The position numbers and the translations under genes are program-made. From NCBI GenBank assembly GCA_019694835.1, contig JAIBBE010000057.1, forward strand, positions 1-64,000: DNA of 64,000 nt. The letters run 5' to 3'. Shown here in pieces: positions 41,784 through 48,749 of this stretch (positions are counted from its first letter, which is position 1; each line of letters starts with the position of its first letter). This stretch comes from Fimbriimonadaceae bacterium (lineage in GTDB: Bacteria > Armatimonadota > Fimbriimonadia > Fimbriimonadales > Fimbriimonadaceae). Under the pieces are notes generated by a model, which was not told the DNA's origin, searched no databases, and saw nothing but the letters and a program-made list of their open reading frames with translations.

Positions 41784-43996
41784 GTGACACGGACACGAAA
41801 ACCCAGGAGTCGACCCTCGACATCGAGGGTATGACCTGCGCGTCGTGCGTTCGACGCGTCGAGAAAGCTCTCGAAAAGGCGCCCGGTGTCACCCAGGCAT
41901 CGGTGAACTTCGCCACCCACCAAGCCACGGTCCATCACGAAATGGGAACCGATCCGACGGCATTGGTTGTGGCAGTGGAGAGGGCTGGGTACGAGGCGAA
42001 ACCGGTGATGGAGGACATCCACGCCCACCACACCCCCAACGAGCATGCCGAGCACTTGCGGGCAGAATCTGCAGACCAGGTCGCGGCGATGGGACGAAAC
42101 TTGGGGCTCGCTGCCGCGCTGACGGTTCCGATTTTCGCGATCTCGATGTTCTGGCACCCTCGACCAGAGTGGGCGAATTGGCTGCTGTTCGTGCTCGCGA
42201 CGCCAGTCACGTTCTGGTGCGGTTGGCAGTTCTTCAGGATCGCGGCTAAGGCGCTGCGGTATGGCTCGACGACGATGGACACGCTCGTCGCCATGGGCGC
42301 CGGTTCGGCATGGGCGTACTCGACGTACTCGCTCTTCGCCCACCAGGGCCATGCCCATATGCAAAGCGAGCACATCTACTATGAGACCGGCGCCGTCATC
42401 GTGACCCTCATCCTGCTCGGTCGCTACCTCGAAGCCAAAGCGAAGTCGCGGATGTCGGATTCGATACGAAAGCTGATGGACCTCTCCCCCAAGGTCGCGA
42501 CGCTTGTCACCCCGGAGGGCGACCGAGAAGTGGAACTTGGCAAGGTGGTCGCGGGCGACCTTATCCGGGTGAAGCCGGGTGAGCGGATCGCCGTCGATGG
42601 AGTCGTCACCGAAGGCGAGTCGTTCGTCAACGAGTCCATGATCACGGGTGAGCCGATTCCGGTCGGGAAGCATCTCGGTGACCCGGTGACCGGCGGGACC
42701 GTCAATGAGCAGGGCTCGCTTGTCTTTCGCGCTGAGAAGGTCGGTGCCGACACGATGCTTGCCCAGATCGCGAAGATGGTGCAGCGCGCGCAGGGCTCAC
42801 GGGCACCGATGCAGAGCCTGGCCGACAAGGTCTCGAGCATCTTCGTGCCAATCGTGATTCTGCTTGCCATCGGGACGATGGTGACCTATCTGCTGCTGGG
42901 CACATCCTTGGATGCCGCCATCATGCCGGCCGTTGCCGTGCTCGTCATCGCATGCCCGTGCGCATTGGGCCTCGCGACGCCGACAGCGTTAATGGTCGGC
43001 ACGGGACGAGGGGCCGAACTCGGAATTTTGGTCAAAGACGGGGAAGCCCTTGAACGGGCCGGAAACATCCAGACGATCCTGCTCGACAAGACCGGCACGC
43101 TCACCGAAGGCAAGCCGCGCCTCACCGATCTCGTCCCGTTCGGTTCTTGGAGCCACGACGAGGCCCTCGCTTTCGCCGCTGCGCTCGAATCATCGAGCGA
43201 GCACCCGCTCGCCCGAGCAATCGTGATGGGGGCGAAGGATGCTGGCTTGGACGTTCCCAGCGTCAGTGGATTCGAAGCCGTGCGCGGCAAGGGCGTGTGG
43301 GGCCAAGTTGACGGTCGCGAGGGCTTGCTCGGGAGCCCGGCCTTGTTTGCGGAAGCCGGTCGAACCATCAGCGTGCAAGCCTCACAGGAACTCGGTCGAC
43401 TCGAAGCCGAAGGCAAAACCGCCTTCTTGGTCGCGCGCGGCGCGGATGAGGCGGTCCTCGCCGTCGCGGACCGCTTGAGTCCGGCCAGCGCTGAAGCCGT
43501 AACCGGAATCAAGGAACTCGGGATTAAGCCCGTGATGGTCACCGGCGACAACCGAACGACCGCTCTCGCCATCGCCGGGCAGGTTGGGATCGACCAGGTC
43601 GAAGCCCAGGTTCTCCCCGCTGACAAGGCGCGCATCGTGCAGGAGTTCCAAGCCAACGGGCCGACCGCGATGATCGGCGACGGCATCAACGACGCGCCCG
43701 CCCTCGCCCAGGCCGACCTGGGCATCGCGATGGGGCACGGCACTGATGTGGCGATGGAGACGGCCGGGGTCACCCTGCTGCGGTCCGATCTCCGCGGCGT
43801 ACCTCAGTCGATCCGATTGGCCCGGGCGACACTTACGACGATCCGGTGGAACCTGTTCTGGGCATTTGTCTACAACGTCGTCATGATCCCGCTGGCCGCG
43901 TTTGGACTCCTCAATCCCATGTTGGCTGCCGGAGCAATGGCGTTCAGCAGCATCTCGGTGGTCCTCAATTCGCTAAGGCTGAAACGCTTCGCGTAA
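41780..43996 (+). CDS. copA: Copper-exporting P1B-1 ATPase CopA
   Basis: The 738-residue ATPase has one N-terminal HMA domain (MTCASC, 18-23), eight transmembrane helices, the CPC motif (ACPCALGLATPTA, Cys392 and Cys394), TGEP phosphatase loop, catalytic Asp436 in DKTGTLTEG, the HP locus SSSEHPLARAI, and GDGINDAPAL. A His-rich segment (EDIHAHHTPNEHAEH) lies between the HMA domain and the first helix. It pumps Cu(I) out of the cytoplasm. It is translationally coupled to copZ under the CsoR operator. Confidence 0.97.
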   Translation: MSDTDTKTQESTLDIEGMTCASCVRRVEKALEKAPGVTQASVNFATHQATVHHEMGTDPTALVVAVERAGYEAKPVMEDIHAHHTPNEHAEHLRAESADQVAAMGRNLGLAAALTVPIFAISMFWHPRPEWANWLLFVLATPVTFWCGWQFFRIAAKALRYGSTTMDTLVAMGAGSAWAYSTYSLFAHQGHAHMQSEHIYYETGAVIVTLILLGRYLEAKAKSRMSDSIRKLMDLSPKVATLVTPEGDREVELGKVVAGDLIRVKPGERIAVDGVVTEGESFVNESMITGEPIPVGKHLGDPVTGGTVNEQGSLVFRAEKVGADTMLAQIAKMVQRAQGSRAPMQSLADKVSSIFVPIVILLAIGTMVTYLLLGTSLDAAIMPAVAVLVIACPCALGLATPTALMVGTGRGAELGILVKDGEALERAGNIQTILLDKTGTLTEGKPRLTDLVPFGSWSHDEALAFAAALESSSEHPLARAIVMGAKDAGLDVPSVSGFEAVRGKGVWGQVDGREGLLGSPALFAEAGRTISVQASQELGRLEAEGKTAFLVARGADEAVLAVADRLSPASAEAVTGIKELGIKPVMVTGDNRTTALAIAGQVGIDQVEAQVLPADKARIVQEFQANGPTAMIGDGINDAPALAQADLGIAMGHGTDVAMETAGVTLLRSDLRGVPQSIRLARATLTTIRWNLFWAFVYNVVMIPLAAFGLLNPMLAAGAMAFSSISVVLNSLRLKRFA

Positions 43997-44014
43997 GATC
44001 GGGATAGTTTTAGC

Positions 44015-44935
44015 ATGACCATCGCCGTCGCCCTTTGCCTGACCCGTACGCTATCGTGGACAGCCCCGTACCGCTGGCATCCTGCCGGCACCGCTTACGG
44101 AGAAATTGCATCGGGAGGCCGGCAGGATGCCAGCGGTACATCCTCGCATTCTCCCAATCGTCATTCCGCACCACGAACCTTCAAAGTGGGCGCGATTGAC
44201 GGTGAACCATCAACCGCCCAAGACCTTCGGTCCGTGCGCGAGGCCTTCGCTGGGGTCAAGGCGACCTTTCTCCTCAAGGAGGTCGGAGGTAGAGTGCTGG
44301 TCGACCTCGATCCCAAACGATCGAATACCCCCTTCTCGCCGTGCTCGACCTTCAAAATCATGAACTCGCTGGTCGGCCTCGATACGGGCGTGCTCAAAGG
44401 CACTCAAGACAAGTTCAAGTGGGACGGCGTCAAACGTGAGCGCGCCGAAGCCAACCGCGACCAAACCCTCGAAAGCGCCTTCAAGGACTCCATTGTGTGG
44501 GTGTATCAGGACGTTGCACGCCGAATTGGGCCGGTACGCATGCAAAAAGCTCTTGACGCCGCCAAGTACGGCAACTGCGACATCTCCGGCGGCATCGACA
44601 AGTTCTGGCTCACATCCTCGCTCGAGATCTCCCCGAAGAATCAGCTCGCGGTCGTTGAATCCCTCCACACCGACACGCTCCCCTTTTCAAAGCGCGCACA
44701 AGCCACCGTCCGCGAACTGATGCTGCAGGAGTCAAAGGTCGGCTGGGAGTTCTCCGGCAAGACCGGGACCGGCATCCTCCCGGACAAATCGCGGCTTGGC
44801 TGGTTCGTGGGCAGCGTCAAGTCGAAGGGCAAACGCTACGTCTTCGTCGCGTGCATCGAGGGGCCGAAAGGGACAACGGGATACACGGCCCGCACGATGA
44901 CGCTCAAGGCCCTTTCCTCACTTGGGAGCGATTGA
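44015..44935 (+). CDS. Class D (OXA-type) beta-lactamase with in-frame repeat in the N-terminus
   Basis: The class D signatures are all present: nucleophile Ser111 and Lys114 in PCSTFK, S159-I-V, YGN at 185-187, WLTSSLEIS at 198-206 and the KTG box SGKTGTG at 248-253. These enzymes hydrolyse beta-lactams in the periplasm through a carbamylated lysine. The N-terminus is abnormal. MTIAVALCLT is a short hydrophobic run, interrupted from residue 18 by a family A palindromic element (44068-44139) read as APYRWHPAGTAYGEIASGG, before the mature domain begins near residue 66. There is no other start codon before the catalytic domain. Export is therefore uncertain. Confidence 0.9.
   Translation: MTIAVALCLTRTLSWTAPYRWHPAGTAYGEIASGGRQDASGTSSHSPNRHSAPRTFKVGAIDGEPSTAQDLRSVREAFAGVKATFLLKEVGGRVLVDLDPKRSNTPFSPCSTFKIMNSLVGLDTGVLKGTQDKFKWDGVKRERAEANRDQTLESAFKDSIVWVYQDVARRIGPVRMQKALDAAKYGNCDISGGIDKFWLTSSLEISPKNQLAVVESLHTDTLPFSKRAQATVRELMLQESKVGWEFSGKTGTGILPDKSRLGWFVGSVKSKGKRYVFVACIEGPKGTTGYTARTMTLKALSSLGSD
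44068..44139. repeat. Palindromic element, family A (copy 2), inside the beta-lactamase gene
   Basis: The 22-bp arms at 44068-44089 and 44118-44139 are identical to those of copy 1 at 21-91. The 28-nt loop differs from copy 1 by a few bases. It is read in frame as part of the class D beta-lactamase N-terminus. Confidence 0.85.
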
Positions 44936-44938
44936 GCT

Positions 44939-45619
44939 TCAGGCAGGAGGCAGCGTAAAGAGTCGAGCCGCGGTGGCGACGAGCAGGACCGAGGCGGCGA
45001 CGAGCAGCGTGATCTTGACCGGATCACGTTTGAAGACGGCGGCAATTCCGGTGAAGAAGAGCACGATCGTGAACAACACGGTCATCAGCGTGAACTGGTC
45101 ACCGAGGTCGCCAAACGAGCGCGCATCATCGAGGGCGGACTCACGCTCTTTGCGGATCGCAAGCGCAGGTGCTTCGAGTTCCTTGACGTACGGTTCGTAG
45201 TCCGCGGGCGAGACGACCTGCTTCTTCTTCTCATATTCGTCTTCGGACCACTGCACGGCCTTGGCGAAGGTGCCGGAGAAGCTCTCCTCTTGGAAGACGA
45301 CGGAGATCGCATAGACCGTCTGCTGGTCGGCGGGGGTTTTTGCTTGGGCCGTGGCGAGTTGGAGGGCCTTGAATTGATTGAAGCCCAGCATGTCCATGGT
45401 GAGCCTCTGCGCCGCCCGAAGTTCGGCAGCGTTGGTGTCGTTCGTTTTGGCGAGTGACTCTGAATAGGCCGCAAGGGCGTTGCCATCGTAGCGCGACGCT
45501 TGGTAGGCGGCGTAAGCCGCCCCAACCGTAGAAAGCCCTAGGACGATGGCAAGCAAGACCTCAAGGACGTACGAGCGATGATCGAGGCGCGCCGCGTCCG
45601 ATCGTGGCGATGTTTCCAT
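44939..45619 (-). CDS. DUF4337-like membrane protein
   Basis: This 226-residue protein has an N-terminal membrane helix (VLEVLLAIVLGLSTVGAAYAAY), a long charged helical region (about 50-150) with the AAYQASRY and SEDEYEKKKQ segments, and two C-terminal helices (LMTVLFTIVLFFTGIAAVFK and ITLLVAASVLLVATAAR). The layout matches DUF4337 proteins, which are of unknown function. It is convergent with the beta-lactamase gene (3-bp gap). Confidence 0.78.
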   Translation of the reverse strand: METSPRSDAARLDHRSYVLEVLLAIVLGLSTVGAAYAAYQASRYDGNALAAYSESLAKTNDTNAAELRAAQRLTMDMLGFNQFKALQLATAQAKTPADQQTVYAISVVFQEESFSGTFAKAVQWSEDEYEKKKQVVSPADYEPYVKELEAPALAIRKERESALDDARSFGDLGDQFTLMTVLFTIVLFFTGIAAVFKRDPVKITLLVAASVLLVATAARLFTLPPA

Positions 45620-45649
45620 CGCGCTAGTCTACAGGGTGACGAATGCGCT

Positions 45650-45685
45650 GGTTCTCCAGGAGGCAGACAGCCATCCTGGAGAACC
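45650..45685 (-). other. Hairpin between DnaJ-WD40 and DUF4337 genes
   Basis: A perfect 12-bp stem (GGTTCTCCAGGA / TCCTGGAGAACC) with a 12-nt loop lies between the stop of the gene at 45693 and the start of the gene ending at 45619. There is no U-run. It may be a terminator or a regulatory leader. Confidence 0.45.
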
Positions 45686-45692
45686 CCTGTGA

Positions 45693-46844
45693 CTACTCGG
45701 CGAAGGTCAGATCCCACACGCGCAGGATCTTGTCCATGCCGCCGACGGCGAGGCGCTTGCCGTCGGGGCTGAAGGCGAGGGCGCTGAGGGCTTGGGGACT
45801 GGCCTCGATCTTCGCATGACCACGGCCCTGCACCGGATTCCAGAGCCCGACTGCGCCGTCTCGCGACACGCTGCCAAGGAGGAGGCCGTTGGGGTGGAAA
45901 GCCATCGCCTCGATCGGCTTCTGATGGCCGAAGAAGGTTTTGTCCAGGGAAAGCTCGTTAAGCTTGAAGAGCCGAATCGACAGGTCAACAGCCGCAACCG
46001 CAAGCCATCGGCCATCCGGGCTGAAGGTGATTGACGTGACCGTCGAGCGCACATTGGTGAACGTGTGCAGTTCCTTGCCGGTCGCGCCTGACCAGAGCTT
46101 GACCGTCGCGTCGGCCGAGCCGGTGGCAACGAATCGACCGTCTGGCGACCAGCCAATGGCGGTCACCGACTGCTCGTGCCCAGTTCCCGCGAACAGGGCA
46201 TCCCCGTTATCGGTCTTGCAGACCTGGAGGACGTTATGAACGGAGCCCATCGCGATGGCCGAGCCATCCGGGGCGACGCCGACGGAGCAGACCCACTCAA
46301 GCGGGCTATTGCGCCAGTACTCCACGGAACCGTTCGACAGCGACCAGGTCGAAACCATGCTCTCCGAGCATCCTGCCGCGACCACGCGGTCCTTTGGCAA
46401 GGCTTGGAGAGTGCTGACGACACCGCCTTCGAGGCGAAGCCGTCGATCGGGCTCGCCGTCTTTCCACCAGATGATTTCGTTATCAAACGCCGAGGACACC
46501 ATCTGTCCCTCGGGCGAGAAACTGATCGCGTAGATCGGAGTCTTATGGTGTCGCAGCCGGAAGGCCGTGCGAACGCTTACCGTGGCCGGTGCGCGCTGCT
46601 CGCGCGGGTCGGCTGCGGTTTGGGGCATCACGGGTGCGCCCATGATGACAGCGTCATACTCTTGTCGCCGCACGGGGTCGATCAGAGTCTGAAACGCCGT
46701 ATTGATCTCGGCCATGCGCTCGTGGGAAGTTGGATCAGGATTTACATCCGGATGGTGCTTGCGGGCCAGCCGCCGATACGCATGGCGCAACGTACTCGCT
46801 TTGGCGTTCGTGTCAACGCCCAATACATCATACAATGTCGCCAC
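45693..46844 (-). CDS. DnaJ-domain / WD40-repeat fusion protein
   Basis: This 383-residue protein starts with a J-domain (about 3-68) that has the HPD motif (KHHPDVNPD) needed to stimulate DnaK, and continues with about seven WD40 blades (from RLRHHKTPIYAISFSPEGQM to GKRLAVGGMDKILRVWDL). A short linker with basic and acidic residues joins them. WD40 propellers bind partner proteins, so the fusion may recruit DnaK to specific clients. No signal peptide was found. It is the only J-domain gene in the window. Confidence 0.92.
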   Translation of the reverse strand: MATLYDVLGVDTNAKASTLRHAYRRLARKHHPDVNPDPTSHERMAEINTAFQTLIDPVRRQEYDAVIMGAPVMPQTAADPREQRAPATVSVRTAFRLRHHKTPIYAISFSPEGQMVSSAFDNEIIWWKDGEPDRRLRLEGGVVSTLQALPKDRVVAAGCSESMVSTWSLSNGSVEYWRNSPLEWVCSVGVAPDGSAIAMGSVHNVLQVCKTDNGDALFAGTGHEQSVTAIGWSPDGRFVATGSADATVKLWSGATGKELHTFTNVRSTVTSITFSPDGRWLAVAAVDLSIRLFKLNELSLDKTFFGHQKPIEAMAFHPNGLLLGSVSRDGAVGLWNPVQGRGHAKIEASPQALSALAFSPDGKRLAVGGMDKILRVWDLTFAE

Positions 46845-46956
46845 TTTCGATGCTGATTATGAAGCCTCAGGTGTTGAAAACTCAACGCAAGCGACGAAAA
46901 TCGCACATCTGCGGTGTCACAACGGGTGGGCAATACGTCTGCCTGTGATCTTGGGG

Positions 46957-47517
46957 TCAGTCGCCCGGATGATCGAAGTCCCGAAGCCAGTCGGAATCTG
47001 CCTCGAGAGTCACGACCTGAGACCCGAATCGGCGAACGATTTCTCTTGCTCCCTGATCGCCTTGGAGTTGGAGGAGGTCGGAGCGAAGTTCGGAGGAAAA
47101 CCACACGGGCGGCCCCGATTGGCCGCTCGTCCCGGATGAAGCGACGATGAGCGGTCGAGACTGGGCGGCCAAACTAGAGAGTCGTTGAAAATGGGACGTC
47201 GGCACGAAGGGCATGTCGCCAAGCGCGATGAGATAGCCGTCTGCCAGACCTGCGACCTCCACGCCGTGCACGAGCGACGCCGCCATCCCCTCCGCATAGC
47301 TCGCATTGATCGTGAACCGCACGGGAAGATCGGCGATCTCTGCTTGAACACGTTCCGCTTCATGGCCCAGCACCACGATGACTTCATCGAGTCTTGCTCC
47401 AACCAGGTTGAGGGCAGACCGGCGAATCACTGTCTCTTCGTTTACCTGAGCCAGCAATTTGTTGGTGCCGAACCGGCGGGAAAGCCCCGCTGCAAGCAGA
47501 ATCCCCGTGGTCCGCAT
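46957..47517 (-). CDS. mocA: MocA/MobA-like molybdenum-cofactor nucleotidyltransferase
   Basis: This 186-residue NTP-transferase-type protein starts with GILLAAGLSRRFGTNKLLAQ and has GYLIALGDMPFV for the metal-binding Asp. It matches MocA enzymes that attach CMP to the molybdopterin of molybdenum hydroxylases. It is the last gene of the operon, with its start overlapping the xdhC stop by one base (TGATG), so it probably supplies the cofactor form for the hydroxylase encoded upstream. Confidence 0.9.
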   Translation of the reverse strand: MRTTGILLAAGLSRRFGTNKLLAQVNEETVIRRSALNLVGARLDEVIVVLGHEAERVQAEIADLPVRFTINASYAEGMAASLVHGVEVAGLADGYLIALGDMPFVPTSHFQRLSSLAAQSRPLIVASSGTSGQSGPPVWFSSELRSDLLQLQGDQGAREIVRRFGSQVVTLEADSDWLRDFDHPGD

Positions 47518-48749
47518 CAGAGCACCTGAACGATCTCGGCGAGAATGCCTGCCGCGATTTCTTCAGGCCCGCGCGAACCGATGTCGAGACCCACGGGCTG
47601 CCTCAACCGTGCAATCTGTTGCGCATCCAGGCCCGCTTGAGCGAAGCGCACTTCTCGTTCGGCACGGCTCTTTCTCCCGCCCAGCGCTCCGACGAATCTG
47701 GCTTCGGTCCCAAGGAAGTGAATGAGCGCCGGGTCGTCGATTTTTGGGTCATGGGTCAGCGCGAGGCAGCAAGTGCGAGCGTCAATGATCATTTTGGGCA
47801 GCACAACTTGTGGCCAGTCGGGAATCAGCGATGTGGGCGCGACCGCGAACCGATCCAGCACCGCAAACGAGCAGCGTGGGTCGATGACGACCGTTTCGTA
47901 TCCCATCGCGGTTGCCAGGCCAACCAAGGTGGCGGTGATATGGACGGCACCAACGATGACGAGACGGAGCGGGGGATTGAGCCACAGTGGTTCGGAACTC
48001 CCCTCTCCTGCGCCCGAGGGACTTGGCTCACGGAGGTCTTCGTGGCGGAGGAGAGGGGTTGAGGGGGAGGTCAAGCGGGTGGCATCCGAACGGGGAGGCC
48101 GGCAGGTTGCCAGCGGTTCGGAACTCCCCTCTCCTGCGCCCGGAGGATTTGGCTCACGGATGCCTTGGTGGCGGAGGAGAGGGGTTGGGGGAGAGGTCAA
48201 GCGGGTTGCATCCGAACGGGGAGGCCCGCAGGTTGCCAGCGGTTCGGAACTCCCCTCTCCTGCGCCCGGAGGATTTGGCTCACGGATGCCTTGGTGGCGG
48301 AGGAGAGGGGTTGGGGGAGAGGTCAAGCGGGTGGCATCCGAACGGGGAGGCCCGCAGGTTGCCAGCGGTACAGGTGTGCGCTGCGAGTGGGCAGCTCGAA
48401 CTTGGGCAAGGAGCGCCGGCGGGAGCTCTTGCCACGGCCACGGGGTGGCCCATACTCGGATCGCCCCTCCGCAGGTGAGGCCCGCCGACCAAGGGTTGTT
48501 CAACTCACTTGGGCCGAACTCCAGAAACGTCGCCTGGCCCGTTCGAAGTGCCTCCAAACAAGCCCGAACAACCTCTCCCTCAACGCAACCGCCGCTGATC
48601 GAGCCGATCATCAGTCCGTCATCACGAACCGCCATGACAGCACCGACGGAGCGCGGGCTCGAACCGGCGACATCGACCAAGATCGCGAGCGCCACTTGCC
48701 TCCCGGTCTCCGACCACGATGCCGCCGCCTCCAGCCAATCCAAACTCAT
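47517..48749 (-). CDS. xdhC: XdhC/CoxI-family cofactor insertion protein with three in-frame 42-residue repeats
   Basis: XdhC proteins bind and sulfurate the molybdenum cofactor and load it into xanthine-dehydrogenase-type enzymes. The N-terminal CoxI domain (AILVDVAGSSPRSVGAVMAV and SGGCVEGEVVRACLEAL) and C-terminal Rossmann domain (LRLVIVGAVHITATLVGLAT and ARFVGALGGRKSRAEREVRF) are intact. Between them, three tandem copies of a 42-residue unit (LATCGPPRSDATRLTSPPTP and on) are coded by 126-bp repeats at 47989-48366. Without the insert the protein would be about 284 residues, a common XdhC size. The insert falls in the interdomain linker, so function may survive. Confidence 0.92.
   Translation of the reverse strand: MSLDWLEAAASWSETGRQVALAILVDVAGSSPRSVGAVMAVRDDGLMIGSISGGCVEGEVVRACLEALRTGQATFLEFGPSELNNPWSAGLTCGGAIRVWATPWPWQELPPALLAQVRAAHSQRTPVPLATCGPPRSDATRLTSPPTPLLRHQGIREPNPPGAGEGSSEPLATCGPPRSDATRLTSPPTPLLRHQGIREPNPPGAGEGSSEPLATCRPPRSDATRLTSPSTPLLRHEDLREPSPSGAGEGSSEPLWLNPPLRLVIVGAVHITATLVGLATAMGYETVVIDPRCSFAVLDRFAVAPTSLIPDWPQVVLPKMIIDARTCCLALTHDPKIDDPALIHFLGTEARFVGALGGRKSRAEREVRFAQAGLDAQQIARLRQPVGLDIGSRGPEEIAAGILAEIVQVL
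47989..48366. repeat. Tandem array of three 126-bp family C units inside xdhC
   Basis: Units start at 47989, 48115 and 48241. Each contains CCCCTCTCCTGCGCCC, a middle of about 40 nt, GGAGAGGGGTTG and a family A-like end (CAGGTTGCCAGCGGT). Units 2 and 3 differ by one base, which is silent. Unit 1 differs from them at about eight positions. The period is a multiple of three and no unit has a stop in the xdhC frame. Confidence 0.92.

Noticed and set aside
44015..44935. Recently acquired resistance cassette
   Set aside because: No attC site, integrase or insertion sequence is seen, and base composition matches neighbours. The gene looks native.
47989..48366. CRISPR array
   Set aside because: Units are 126 bp, contiguous, without spacers, and coding in xdhC.
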